From NCBI GenBank assembly GCA_900078375.1, contig FLQS01000001.1:54496-91227 (forward strand): a stretch of 36,732 bases of DNA. Direction: 5' to 3'. The DNA is from an uncultured Mycobacterium sp. (GTDB lineage: Bacteria; Actinomycetota; Actinomycetes; Mycobacteriales; Mycobacteriaceae). Below the pieces are notes generated by a model. The model saw nothing but the letters and a program-made list of their open reading frames with translations, did no database searches and was not told the origin of the DNA. Of the stretch, positions 1 through 7,948 are shown one piece after another. A program made the position numbers and the translations under genes. Numbering within the stretch: position 1 is the first letter of the stretch; the number at the start of each line of letters is the position of its first letter.

Positions 1-1
1 G

Positions 2-358
2 ATCGTGGCCAAGATGTCGCGCCTGCCGGCGCTGCTGCGTCAAACCCTGACCTGGGATCAGGGCAAGGAGATGGCCAATCACGCCACAATCGCCGAGGCA
101 CTCGATCTGGACATCTACTTCTGCGACCCGCATTCCCCGTGGCAACGGGGGACCAACGAGAACACCAACGGCCTTCTGCGCCAATGGTTCCCCAAAGGCA
201 CCGATCTATCGGTATTCCCCGAGGACTATCTCGACTACGTCGCCGCCAAACTCAACAACCGGCCACGCAAAACCCTCGGCTGGAAAACACCCGCCCAAAC
301 CCTCGACGAACTACTCTCCAAACCGTCCGATCCACCCGCTGTTGCACTGGCACCTTGA
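2..358 (+). mobile_element. IS30-family transposase, C-terminal part (5' end outside window)
   Basis: This is the C-terminal end of a DDE transposase, which would cut and join DNA at the ends of an insertion sequence. The frame is open at the left edge of the window, so the start is not visible. About 118 residues remain. They include TWDQGKEMA with the second catalytic Asp, then DPHSPWQRGTNENTNGLLRQ with the catalytic Glu, and an NNRPRKTLGWKTPAQ tail, all typical of IS30 elements. The stop is TGA at 356-358. I see no clear terminal inverted repeat between the stop and kmtR, so whether the element is complete upstream cannot be judged. It is the only mobile-element signal in the window. Confidence 0.88.
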
Positions 359-411
359 ATCCACCGCAGTCTCGGCACCGGTAACTCGCACGCTCGGCGC
401 AGAGCATCCGC

Positions 412-423
412 TACTATCTACGT
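412..423 (+). promoter_or_regulatory. -10 box and leaderless start of kmtR
   Basis: TACTAT at 412-417 fits the mycobacterial TANNNT -10 element. It is followed by exactly 6 nt and then the ATG at 424, so transcription probably starts at the A of the start codon. No Shine-Dalgarno is present. This is inferred from spacing only. Confidence 0.55.
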
Positions 424-786
424 ATGAATGCAGATAAGCAGCTGGCTGACGACCACGCTCTTCTGGTCGTGGAGGTCTTCCGGATGCTGGCCGACGCCAC
501 CCGGGTACAGCTGCTCTGGTCGCTGATCGACGGCGAACTCAGCGTCAACGACCTCGCTGAATGCGTCGGCAAGCCGCCACCGTCGGTGTCGCAGCATCTG
601 GCCAAGCTGCGGATGGCCCGCCTGGTCCGGACCCGCCGCGAGGGTACGCAAGTGTTCTATCGGCTGGAAAACGATCACGTCCGCCAGCTCGTCGCCGACG
701 CGGTCTGCAACGCCGAGCATGCCGCCGGCGGCACGCCAGCCCACCACCGCGGTGTCCGCGAATTGCCGTCACGGGGGACCGCCTGA
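424..786 (+). CDS. kmtR: ArsR/SmtB-family nickel/cobalt-sensing repressor KmtR
   Basis: A 120-residue winged-helix repressor of the ArsR/SmtB family. It should leave its operator when it binds Ni(II) or Co(II), derepressing a metal exporter. The core FRMLADATRVQLLWSL and the recognition helix PSVSQHLAKLRMARLV are typical. His85, Glu98, His99, His107 and His108 match the ligand set recalled for M. tuberculosis KmtR (H88, E101, H102, H110, H111) with a constant offset of 3, so the metal site looks complete. The stop codon overlaps the start of the CDF exporter by one base (TGATG), so the two are co-transcribed and probably translationally coupled. This puts repressor and likely target in one operon. 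Metal specificity is inferred from residue matching. Confidence 0.88.
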   Translation: MNADKQLADDHALLVVEVFRMLADATRVQLLWSLIDGELSVNDLAECVGKPPPSVSQHLAKLRMARLVRTRREGTQVFYRLENDHVRQLVADAVCNAEHAAGGTPAHHRGVRELPSRGTA

Positions 787-1835
787 TGGGTCACGCACAG
801 GATCGCAATGGTGAAAAATACACCGCTGCAGTAACTTTCGGTGAACATCATCACCACGACCACAGTGATTCGCATCATGACCATCCCACCGGCTTACGTG
901 GGGCGATCAGGGAGATCTTCGCCCCGCACTCGCATGCCGCGGCCGACAGCCTCGACACCGCGCTGGAGTCCAGCGCCGCAGGCATCCGAGCGGTCAAGTT
1001 CAGTCTGGTGGTGTTGGGCATCACCGCGATCGCGCAGATCGTCATCGTTATCGTGTCCGGGTCGATCGCCCTGGCCGCCGACACCATCCACAATTTCTCC
1101 GACGCGCTGACTGCGGTACCGCTGTGGATCGCGTTTGCCCTGAGTACCAAGGCCGCCACTCGCCGCTACACCTACACCTACGGCTTCGGGCGAGTCGAAG
1201 ACCTCGCCGGGATGTTCGTCGTCGCGATGATTGCCCTTTCGGCAATCGTCGCGGGCTACGAGGCGGTCGGACGTCTGATCCACCCCCGTCCCATCGAACA
1301 TCTCGGGTGGGTGGCACTGGCCGGCCTGCTCGGCTTCATCGGCAACGAATGGGTCGCGCTCTACCGAATCCGCGTCGGACGCCGAATCGGCTCCGCCGCC
1401 TTGGTCGCGGACGGCCTGCACGCCCGCACCGATGGCTTCACCTCGCTGGCGGTGGTGATCGGCGCCGGCGGCGTTGCGCTGGGTTTCCCATTGGCGGACC
1501 CGATCATCGGTCTGGTCATCACCGTGGCCATCCTGGCGGTGCTGCGCACCGCGGTCCGGGATGTGTTCCGCCGCTTGATGGATGGCGTCGATCCTACGTA
1601 CATCGACACTGCCGAGACCACGCTGGCCGCACGCCCCGGAGTGCGGTCGGTGCGCAGCGTGCGGATGCGGTGGATCGGTCACCGGCTCTACGCCGATGCC
1701 GAACTCGATATCGACCCCAACCTCACGCTGGCGGAAGCTCACCACATCGCCCACGGCGCCGAACACGATCTCTCCCACGCCATCCCGAAACTCGACACCG
1801 CCGTCGTGCACGCCTATCCGGCGCACGTGCACTAG
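786..1835 (+). CDS. Cation diffusion facilitator (CDF) metal exporter
   Basis: A 349-residue inner-membrane antiporter that exports divalent metal ions in exchange for protons. The N-terminus carries a His-rich stretch (EHHHHDHSDSHHDHP, about residues 20-34), a likely metal-binding segment. About six membrane helices follow. The paired metal-site motifs are HNFSD (TM2) and HARTD (TM5), both HxxxD. The C-terminal cytoplasmic domain ends in a His-containing tail, HAYPAHVH. An in-frame open frame reaches back to 561, but that part overlaps kmtR in another frame and is not CDF-like. The ATG at 786, overlapping the kmtR stop, is the natural start. In M. tuberculosis KmtR controls a CDF exporter (Rv2025c), so Ni/Co export is the best guess. 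The 3' end overlaps lppI by 4 bp, tail to tail. Confidence 0.9.
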   Translation: MGHAQDRNGEKYTAAVTFGEHHHHDHSDSHHDHPTGLRGAIREIFAPHSHAAADSLDTALESSAAGIRAVKFSLVVLGITAIAQIVIVIVSGSIALAADTIHNFSDALTAVPLWIAFALSTKAATRRYTYTYGFGRVEDLAGMFVVAMIALSAIVAGYEAVGRLIHPRPIEHLGWVALAGLLGFIGNEWVALYRIRVGRRIGSAALVADGLHARTDGFTSLAVVIGAGGVALGFPLADPIIGLVITVAILAVLRTAVRDVFRRLMDGVDPTYIDTAETTLAARPGVRSVRSVRMRWIGHRLYADAELDIDPNLTLAEAHHIAHGAEHDLSHAIPKLDTAVVHAYPAHVH

Positions 1836-2521
1836 CAGACGTACTGCTCGCCGATCCCAGGCGGCGGCGTCACTTGGCGCGCGCAGGCGTAGGTGTCGGC
1901 TCCGTCGGCCGATAGCCGCACGGCTGACTGCTTGGCGTAGTTCACGCAGAACAGCGCGCCCGCATCGGTGCGGCAGCGATAGTCGGCGAACGATAGTGAA
2001 GTGTCATAGGGCAATTCACGGCCCTGTCCGTTCGCGAAGCGGCCTGGGTCGCCGTGCGCCGAACCGACCTGAACGCTGCCACCGTCGAAGTCGACCCAGC
2101 CGCCCTTCCACTGGCCGTAGATATCCTGCGGCCGCGGCGGAGGATTGGTGAAATCCACCAGACAGGCCAGCCCCGGAGAACCGTGCTTGGCATCGGTCAT
2201 GCACGTCGTGCCGGCCGGCGTCGTGAACGCGATGTCGTCGCCGAGATCGGTCGTAACGGAGCCGCGCAACGCGATGTGGTACTGGGCGGCGTCGATTGGC
2301 GGTCCTGCTTCGATCCACTTGATCGCCTCCGCGATCGGCACTCCGGCCGCGGGTGCCGGTGTCGACGAGGTGGTCGACGTCGCCGAGGTTGTCGCTGACG
2401 ATGACGTGCCCGCGCGCGATGGCGTGATCGGGGTGAGTTGGGTCTGCTTCGCCTGGCCGCCTGTAGCCCCGGAGCATCCCGCGACCAGCAACGACGCGGT
2501 GAGCAGTACGGCAATCCGCAT
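1832..2521 (-). CDS. lppI: Secreted lipoprotein, LppI-like
   Basis: A 229-residue lipoprotein of unknown function, anchored in the outer leaflet of the plasma membrane. The signal peptide MRIAVLLTASLLVAGC has lipobox LVAGC with Cys16. A Ser/Thr/Ala/Pro-rich linker follows (about residues 25-60), then a folded domain with several Cys (TTCMTD, LACLVD, YRCRTD, LFCVN, YACARQ, EQYVC) that could pair outside the cytoplasm. A GTG lies one codon upstream at 2524. The ATG at 2521 is preferred because TAGCCT (2528-2533) sits exactly 6 nt before it, the leaderless pattern. The gene is divergent from lipT, as lppI is in M. tuberculosis (Rv2046/Rv2045c), which supports the name. The symbol rests on synteny and resemblance from memory. 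Confidence 0.75.
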   Translation of the reverse strand: MRIAVLLTASLLVAGCSGATGGQAKQTQLTPITPSRAGTSSSATTSATSTTSSTPAPAAGVPIAEAIKWIEAGPPIDAAQYHIALRGSVTTDLGDDIAFTTPAGTTCMTDAKHGSPGLACLVDFTNPPPRPQDIYGQWKGGWVDFDGGSVQVGSAHGDPGRFANGQGRELPYDTSLSFADYRCRTDAGALFCVNYAKQSAVRLSADGADTYACARQVTPPPGIGEQYVC

Positions 2522-2533
2522 CACGACAGGCTA
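2522..2533 (-). promoter_or_regulatory. -10 box and leaderless start of lppI
   Basis: Minus-strand TAGCCT (2533 down to 2528) matches TANNNT and ends 6 nt before the ATG whose first base is 2521. The spacing decides between the two adjacent candidate starts. Confidence 0.5.
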
Positions 2534-2583
2534 GCCGCCCTGAGCCGCCGGCGTTGTCAGGCACGGCGGAGCCGGATGTTCGC

Positions 2584-2595
2584 TACCGTCGTGTG
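2584..2595 (+). promoter_or_regulatory. -10 box and leaderless start of lipT
   Basis: TACCGT at 2584-2589 fits TANNNT, with 6 nt to the ATG at 2596. The promoters of lppI and lipT lie back to back within about 75 bp. Confidence 0.5.
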
Positions 2596-4116
2596 ATGCA
2601 CGAACACACCGTCCGCGCCACCACCGCCAGCGGCGTCGTCGAGGGGTTCACCCGCCACGGGGTGAACAGGTGGCGTTCGATTCCCTACGCCCGCCCGCCG
2701 GTCGGGGCGCTGCGTTTCCGTGCGCCGCAGCCTCCACAGCCATGGCGTGGTGTCCGGTACTGCCACGGTTTCGCCAACTGTGCCCCTCAGCAGCGGCGCT
2801 ACACGATGCTGGGGGTGGGCAAGTACCAGCCGGTGGGCGAGGACTGCCTGACCCTCAATGTCGTCACCCCGCAATGGCCGGGTGCGCAACCGGATCATGA
2901 GCCGCTGCCGGTCATGTTCTTCATTCACGGCGGCGGCTACCTGATGGGCAGCTCGGCCACCCCGCTTTACGACGGAGCCGCGCTGGCCCGCCGGGGCTGC
3001 GTCTACGTGTCGGTGAATTACCGGCTTGGGGCGCTGGGCTGCGTGGACCTGTCGTCGTTGTCGACGCCCGACACCCCGATCGACAGCAACCTGTTCCTGC
3101 GCGATCTCGTCATGGCCCTGCGCTGGGTGCGCGACAACATCGGCGCCTTCGGCGGTGACCCCGGCAACGTTACGATCTTCGGCGAGAGTGCCGGCGCGCA
3201 TGCGGTTGCGACGCTGGTAGCCGTTCCGGACGCCGAAGGGCTTTTCGCCCAAGCCATTTCCGAGAGTCCCGCTTCCGGGTTGGTGAGTGGACCCGAGACT
3301 GCCGCCAAGATCGCCGGAAAGTTCGCCGCCTTGCTCGGGGCCGGTTCCGACGACGGCGCCGAAACGGTGATGCGGGCCAGGCCGCGGGACCTGGTCGACG
3401 CGCTGGATACCCTGCTGGTTCGCAGCCTGGACGAGATGGATGGCGCGTTCTCCCTGGGCCCGACCTTCGGCGACGACGTCCTGCCCGATGACCCGATCGT
3501 GGCGATGCGCCGGGGCGTCGCACACAAGGTCCCGCTGATCGTCGGCACCAACGCCGACGAGGGAAAGCTGTTCACCCGATTCATGAAGCTGCTGCCGACC
3601 ACCGAGCCCGCGATCGAACGGCTTCTGTCGTCGGCTGAACCCGAAGCGCGACAACGGATCACCGCTGCCTACCCGGGCTATCCACGCCCGGCGGCCTGTG
3701 TGGCGCTGGGTGGTGATTTCGCGTTCGGGACGGCTGCCTGGCAGATCGCCGAGGCGCACAGCGCCCACGCGCCGACCTATATGTACCGCTACGACTACGC
3801 CCCGCGGACCCTGCACTGGTCAGGTCTCGGTGCTACGCACGCGACCGAGCTACTGGCGGTCTTCGACATCTACCGCACCCGGTTCGGGTCGGCGCTGACG
3901 GCCGCCATGGATCGGCGCTCTGCGCTGAAGGTCAGCCGCGACCTGCAGGCCCGATGGCGCGGTTTCAGCCGCACCGGCGTGCCCGGCGACGACTGGCCGC
4001 GCTACACCGATCCGGAGCGCGCGGTGCTGGTGTTCGACCGGCGCACCCGGGTCGAGAATGACCCGCACGCCCATCGCCGCACGGCGTGGGAAGGCTTTTC
4101 GCTCGCCAACCGCTAG
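2596..4116 (+). CDS. lipT: Type-B carboxylesterase/lipase LipT
   Basis: A 506-residue alpha/beta-hydrolase of the carboxylesterase type-B (COesterase) family, hydrolysing carboxylic esters. The nucleophile elbow GESAGA places Ser198. The acid is Glu322 in GTNADEGKLF and the base is His415 in GATHATELL. The oxyanion-hole motif FFIHGGGYLMG lies upstream of the elbow, and the early GVNRWRSIPYARPPVGALRF block is typical. An in-frame ATG exists at 2554, but the start at 2596 gives the usual family N-terminus and lies 6 nt after a TACCGT -10 box. There is no signal peptide, so the enzyme is probably cytoplasmic. Divergence from lppI matches the M. tuberculosis lipT/lppI pair. The natural substrate is unknown. 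Confidence 0.88.
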   Translation: MHEHTVRATTASGVVEGFTRHGVNRWRSIPYARPPVGALRFRAPQPPQPWRGVRYCHGFANCAPQQRRYTMLGVGKYQPVGEDCLTLNVVTPQWPGAQPDHEPLPVMFFIHGGGYLMGSSATPLYDGAALARRGCVYVSVNYRLGALGCVDLSSLSTPDTPIDSNLFLRDLVMALRWVRDNIGAFGGDPGNVTIFGESAGAHAVATLVAVPDAEGLFAQAISESPASGLVSGPETAAKIAGKFAALLGAGSDDGAETVMRARPRDLVDALDTLLVRSLDEMDGAFSLGPTFGDDVLPDDPIVAMRRGVAHKVPLIVGTNADEGKLFTRFMKLLPTTEPAIERLLSSAEPEARQRITAAYPGYPRPAACVALGGDFAFGTAAWQIAEAHSAHAPTYMYRYDYAPRTLHWSGLGATHATELLAVFDIYRTRFGSALTAAMDRRSALKVSRDLQARWRGFSRTGVPGDDWPRYTDPERAVLVFDRRTRVENDPHAHRRTAWEGFSLANR

Positions 4117-4132
4117 CCTGACCAGGCCCGAA

Positions 4133-4146
4133 TTGACACCCGTCAA
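4133..4146. promoter_or_regulatory. Short inverted repeat upstream of the kinase-like fusion gene
   Basis: TTGAC (4133-4137) and GTCAA (4142-4146) form 5-bp arms around ACCC. TTGACA inside it could be a -35 element, although the -10 used here (4188-4193) is farther away than normal. A weak operator candidate only. Confidence 0.25.
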
Positions 4147-4187
4147 GAATTGGCCGGAAAACCCTTCGTCCTGCCGCTGATCTGGCT

Positions 4188-4199
4188 TAGGTTGGTCGC
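4188..4199 (+). promoter_or_regulatory. -10 box and leaderless start at GTG 4200
   Basis: TAGGTT at 4188-4193 is followed by 6 nt and the GTG at 4200. The same hexamer with the same spacing precedes the methyltransferase gene at 13005. Confidence 0.55.
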
Positions 4200-6185
4200 G
4201 TGCAGACCAACGACATCGTCATCGAACGCCCCAGCGACCTGACCGCCGAGTGGCTGGCCGCCGCGATCGGGGCCCCGGTGACCGGATTCACCGTCGACCG
4301 CATCGGGACCGGCCAGATGAGTGAGTGCTATCGGATCGGACTGACCTACGGCACCGGCGCCGACGGTCCTGGCTCGGTGGTCCTCAAGGTGGCCGCCACC
4401 GATCCGATGAGCAGGCAGACCGGCGTCGCGCTGGGGCTCTACGAGCGGGAGGTGAAGTTCTACTCCGACGTGGCGCCACGCCTGGGCGGCCCGGTCGCCG
4501 AGTGTTATCACACCTCCTACGATCCCGAGACGGGTATCTTCGCGCTCCTGCTCGACGACGCCGCTCCAGCCGAGGTGGGCGACGAAATCCGAGGTGCCGC
4601 AATCGATGACGCCGTGCTGGCGCTGACCGAGCTGGGCCGGCTGCACGCACCGGTGATCGGCAGCGAGAGCCTCGCCCACGCCGAATGGCTCACCCGGGCG
4701 GCCCCGCTGAACCAGGCTTTGGTCGGTCAGCTGTGGGCCGGGTTCGCCGACCGCTACGGCGACGCGATCACCCCGGATCAGCGGCTGGTGTGCGAACGCC
4801 TGGTGGAGAGTTTCGATGCCTACCTGGCCGATGAATCCGGGTCCGGCCGGATCAAGGGCCTGGTGCACGGCGACTACCGGCTGGACAACATGCTGTTCGG
4901 CCGTCCCGGGTCTCGGCGCGACCTCACCGTGGTGGACTGGCAGACGGTCACCTGGGGCCCGGCCATGACCGATGTCGCCTATTTCATCGGCTGTGCGGTG
5001 TCCATCGAGAACCGCCGCTCTCACTACGACGAGCTGTTGCGCGCGTATCACCAAGGGCTGGGCCCCGATTCGTCGCTGACCCTCGACGATGTGCGCGACG
5101 GCGTGCGACGCCAGAGCTTCGCGGGGGTGATGATGGCGGTGGTGTCGTCGATGCTCGTCGAGCGCACCGATCGTGGCGATGAGATGTTCTTGACCATGCT
5201 CGACCGGCATACCAGTCACGTGCTCGACACCGGGGCTCTCGACGTCCTGCCCGCGTCCGAGATTCCGCAGGCGCTGACACCCGACCCGGTCGAGGAGGCA
5301 GCGCATAAGCCCGGCGACGAGCCGCTCTGGAACGAAAGCTGGTACTGGGATTTCGCCGATCCGGCACAAGGTGTCGGCGGCTGGATCCGGCTCGGCCTGG
5401 TGCCCAATCAGAACGTCGCGTGGATCAACGCGCTGGTGTGTGGCCCCGATATGCCGACCGTCGCGCTGGTGAACTTCGAGGCGCCGCTGCCCGCTGACCC
5501 CGCGGTGGCCCAAGCCGATGGCGCCGAGCTGCGCCACGGCGCGATCACGCCGCTGCAGACCTATCGTGTTGAAGTCCGCGGCACCGCACAAGAATACGAT
5601 GATCCGTCCGCGCTGCTCCGTGACGAGCCGGGGCGGCCGGTGGAGCTGGCGATGGACCTCACCTGGACTTCGGTCGGCACCCCCTATGCGTATCGCATCA
5701 CCACGCGCTACGAAATCCCCTGCACCATCACCGGAAGCGTCACCATCGACGGGCACGCATATCACTTCGAGGCGGTCCCCGGCCAGCGTGATCACTCCCA
5801 CGGTGTGCGCGACTGGTGGAGCATGGATTGGGTCTGGAGTGCGCTGCATCTGAACGACGGGACGCATCTGCACGGCGTCGACATCCGCATCCCCGGCATA
5901 TCACCGGTCAGCGTCGGTTACCTGCAACGCGCCGGTGAACCGGTCACCGAGACGACGACCGTCACCGCCGATGCGACGTTCGCCGACAACGGATTACCGC
6001 TGACCACCAGCATCGTCTACGTGCCGGGACCGGTCGAGACAACCGTCGACATCCGAGGCCACGCACCCGTTCGATTGGTCGGACCGGAGGGTCAGATCAG
6101 CCAGTTCCCGCGGTCCTGGGTGACTGTCGAGACCGCTGACGGCAGAAGCGGTGTCGGTTGGGTGGAGTGGAACCGCAACCTCTGA
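4200..6185 (+). CDS. Aminoglycoside-phosphotransferase-like kinase fused to a DUF7064/7065-like domain
   Basis: A 661-residue two-part protein. Residues 1 to about 350 are an APH/choline-kinase-like fold: nucleotide-binding start IGTGQMSECYRIGL, catalytic loop HGDYRLDN (Asp225, Asn230), and metal-binding DWQ at 246-248. This half should phosphorylate a small hydroxyl-bearing substrate using ATP or GTP. Residues about 375-661 (from NESWYWDFADP) resemble the beta-rich domain called DUF7064/DUF7065, distantly like lipocalin/CrtC-type hydratases, of unknown function. The linker contains PDPVEEAAHKPGDEP. The start is GTG at 4200, fixed by a TAGGTT box 6 nt upstream. The halves are usually seen as separate proteins, so the fusion suggests one substrate for both. 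The gene is convergent with the next one, 8 bp away. Substrate unknown. Confidence 0.8.
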   Translation: MQTNDIVIERPSDLTAEWLAAAIGAPVTGFTVDRIGTGQMSECYRIGLTYGTGADGPGSVVLKVAATDPMSRQTGVALGLYEREVKFYSDVAPRLGGPVAECYHTSYDPETGIFALLLDDAAPAEVGDEIRGAAIDDAVLALTELGRLHAPVIGSESLAHAEWLTRAAPLNQALVGQLWAGFADRYGDAITPDQRLVCERLVESFDAYLADESGSGRIKGLVHGDYRLDNMLFGRPGSRRDLTVVDWQTVTWGPAMTDVAYFIGCAVSIENRRSHYDELLRAYHQGLGPDSSLTLDDVRDGVRRQSFAGVMMAVVSSMLVERTDRGDEMFLTMLDRHTSHVLDTGALDVLPASEIPQALTPDPVEEAAHKPGDEPLWNESWYWDFADPAQGVGGWIRLGLVPNQNVAWINALVCGPDMPTVALVNFEAPLPADPAVAQADGAELRHGAITPLQTYRVEVRGTAQEYDDPSALLRDEPGRPVELAMDLTWTSVGTPYAYRITTRYEIPCTITGSVTIDGHAYHFEAVPGQRDHSHGVRDWWSMDWVWSALHLNDGTHLHGVDIRIPGISPVSVGYLQRAGEPVTETTTVTADATFADNGLPLTTSIVYVPGPVETTVDIRGHAPVRLVGPEGQISQFPRSWVTVETADGRSGVGWVEWNRNL

Positions 6186-6193
6186 GGCGCCGG

Positions 6194-7081
6194 TTACAAC
6201 CCCGCCGAGTTGTCGTCGAGTTCGTCGCGGCGTAGCGCCATCGGCGTGGCCGCCGGGAGATCGCCGCCCGCGATGACCTGCCGGGTGATGGGCGTCAGGG
6301 CCTGGAACAAGCGCTCCACGCCCGCGTCGTCGAGCGCGCTGAGCGCGCTCAGCGCCAGGGTGTCGGTCCGCCATTCGATGTGCTCCTTCAGCGCCCGCCC
6401 CGCGTCGGTGAGAGTGCATGCGGGCGTGAGCAATCCACGTTCACCGAGAGTGTGCACGCATGCGTCCCACTCCTGGTCGGAGTAGTCACGGCTGCGCTTG
6501 ATGAAATCGGCCGGCACCGCGCCGGCAGCGACGTGGAACACGTTGGACTCACGGCCGCTGATGCCCTCACTGACCAGAATCGCCACGTGACCGTCCCCGC
6601 GATGCTCGCGCAGCAGGGTCGCCGCGTGCCATAGGCTCGCCAGCGCGGTGTCGGGCCAGGGGAGTGCCAGGTTCGCCGCGAACAGGGGTCGACCGTCCAG
6701 CGGTGCGCGGCGGGCCGCCAGGCCCGCCAGTTCGGCGGCCTCGGCCACCCCCGGTGTCGCATCGCTCAGCCCGTAGCCATGCAACGCGGCCACCGCGGTG
6801 TCCAGCCGTACCCGAACCATTTCGGCCGGTGTGGCGATGTCCCAGATCGCGGGCACCGCCTTGCCCACGCGCTCGGCGGAGAAGTTGTAGAACGCCGCGG
6901 TCACCACGTCGACCGATACCTGTCCCAGTGGTGCGGCGCGGCCGGCGAAGTATCCACCCCAGAACCCGGCGAACCCCATGGCGTCCAACACCGTTCGCAC
7001 GCCCGGTGCGAAATAGGTGATGCCGTGAACCGGTTCGTAGCGGTCGAAGAAGCGACGCGCCAACTCAGGTGTTCTGCTCAC
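6194..7081 (-). CDS. SCO6745-family protein
   Basis: A 295-residue protein of the actinobacterial SCO6745-like family, whose biochemical role is not established. It starts TPELARRFFDRYEPVHGITYFAPGVRTVLDAMGF, a well-conserved opening. The C-terminal part (SRDYSDQEWDACVHTLGERGLLTPACTLTDAGRALKEHIEWRTD) reads like a winged-helix domain of MarR type. No membrane segment or signal peptide is visible. The frame is open to 7174, but the upstream 31 residues are basic and unlike the family, so the GTG at 7081 is chosen. Neither a good Shine-Dalgarno nor a TANNNT at 6 nt supports it, so the start is uncertain. It may be a ligand-binding or regulatory protein. Confidence 0.72.
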   Translation of the reverse strand: MSRTPELARRFFDRYEPVHGITYFAPGVRTVLDAMGFAGFWGGYFAGRAAPLGQVSVDVVTAAFYNFSAERVGKAVPAIWDIATPAEMVRVRLDTAVAALHGYGLSDATPGVAEAAELAGLAARRAPLDGRPLFAANLALPWPDTALASLWHAATLLREHRGDGHVAILVSEGISGRESNVFHVAAGAVPADFIKRSRDYSDQEWDACVHTLGERGLLTPACTLTDAGRALKEHIEWRTDTLALSALSALDDAGVERLFQALTPITRQVIAGGDLPAATPMALRRDELDDNSAGL

Positions 7082-7131
7082 CTCTGTAGTGAACCACCAC
7101 CGATGGACCCCTGGTCGCACCGGTTGCTTGG

Positions 7132-7137
7132 TATCTT
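7132..7137 (+). promoter_or_regulatory. Probable -10 box of the DUF4333 lipoprotein gene
   Basis: TATCTT fits TANNNT and would give a start near 7144, leaving a leader of about 42 nt. The leader holds a Shine-Dalgarno GGGAGG (about 7175-7180) six bases before the ATG at 7186. Confidence 0.4.
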
Positions 7138-7185
7138 GCACGCGGACGTGCGGGGCCCCGCAGCGCCGCCACATTCTGGGAGGTC

Positions 7186-7941
7186 ATGATGCTTTCGACA
7201 ACGGTGCTCCCGCGGGTCGGTGCCGCGCTGGCGGCAGCGGGCCTTGCCGGCGCGGTGCTGGCCGGTTGCTCGTTCAACGTCAGCACCGGTGTCTCGGTGT
7301 CGAAGACCGACCTCGAAAAAGACATCTCGGAACGGCTGGCGAAAGCCGGGCAGAAGCCGCAGACGGTGACCTGTAAAGACGACCTCAAGGGCGAGGTCGG
7401 CAAGACCACCCGCTGCGAGGTGGTGCTGAGCAGCGACAACAGCTTCGAACCGGTCGTCACCGTCACCAAGGTCGAGGGCACCACGGTCAGCTACGACATG
7501 GCGCCGGCACTGTCGAAGACGCAACTGGAGAAGGGCGTGTCCGGTCTGCTGGCCAAAGCCTCCAACGTCACGGTCGACTCGGTCAGTTGTGACAGCGGCC
7601 TGGACGGCAAGGAGGGCACCGAGACTCATTGTGACGTCACGGTCGCGGGCGTGACCTCGAAGCGCACCGTCGTCGTGACCAAGGTCGAGGGACTGATGTT
7701 GTACTTCAACGTGCTGCCGGTGCTGGAGAAGGCCCAGGTCGAAAGCTCGCTGTTGGATCAGCTTGCCACGCAGCTGGGCAGCCGGCCGGATTCGGCGACG
7801 TGTACGGGTGACCTGGAGGGCAAGGTCGGCAACTCCATCACCTGCACGGTGGTGGCCGGTTCCGAGACCCAGGACTTCGCGTTGACGGTCACCGATGTCA
7901 ACGGCGACCGGATCGACTTCAACTACAAGCCCGCCGCCTGA
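7186..7941 (+). CDS. Lipoprotein with three DUF4333 repeats
   Basis: A 251-residue secreted lipoprotein. The signal peptide ends in lipobox LAGC with Cys28. The mature part is three tandem copies of the actinobacterial DUF4333 domain. Each copy has the pattern C-x2-D/G-L-x-G-x2-G-x4-C with the two Cys exactly 14 residues apart: Cys63/77, Cys135/149 and Cys206/220. These probably form one disulfide per repeat outside the cytoplasm. Each copy also ends in a strand like VTVTKVEG or VVVTKVEG. DUF4333 function is unknown; single copies are common in mycobacterial surface lipoproteins, three in a row less so. The start is ATG 7186 (or 7189), behind GGGAGG. The gene ends convergently with the GntR gene inside a 12-bp palindrome. 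Confidence 0.85.
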   Translation: MMLSTTVLPRVGAALAAAGLAGAVLAGCSFNVSTGVSVSKTDLEKDISERLAKAGQKPQTVTCKDDLKGEVGKTTRCEVVLSSDNSFEPVVTVTKVEGTTVSYDMAPALSKTQLEKGVSGLLAKASNVTVDSVSCDSGLDGKEGTETHCDVTVAGVTSKRTVVVTKVEGLMLYFNVLPVLEKAQVESSLLDQLATQLGSRPDSATCTGDLEGKVGNSITCTVVAGSETQDFALTVTDVNGDRIDFNYKPAA

Positions 7942-7948
7942 CGTCAGG
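7937..7948. terminator. 12-bp perfect palindrome holding both convergent stop codons
   Basis: CCTGACGTCAGG is a perfect palindrome. Its left half contains the TGA of the DUF4333 gene (7939-7941) and its right half the TGA of the GntR gene on the other strand (7944-7946). It is short for a terminator and has no U-tract, so a role in termination is only possible. Confidence 0.3.

Noticed and set aside
561..785. 75-codon N-terminal extension of the CDF exporter frame
   Set aside because: It overlaps kmtR in another frame, is Arg/Ala-rich, and the ATG at 786 overlapping the kmtR stop gives the normal His-rich start.
4143..5873. 576-codon minus-strand open frame
   Set aside because: It lies antisense to the kinase fusion gene, has no recognisable domains, and is a typical GC-rich shadow.
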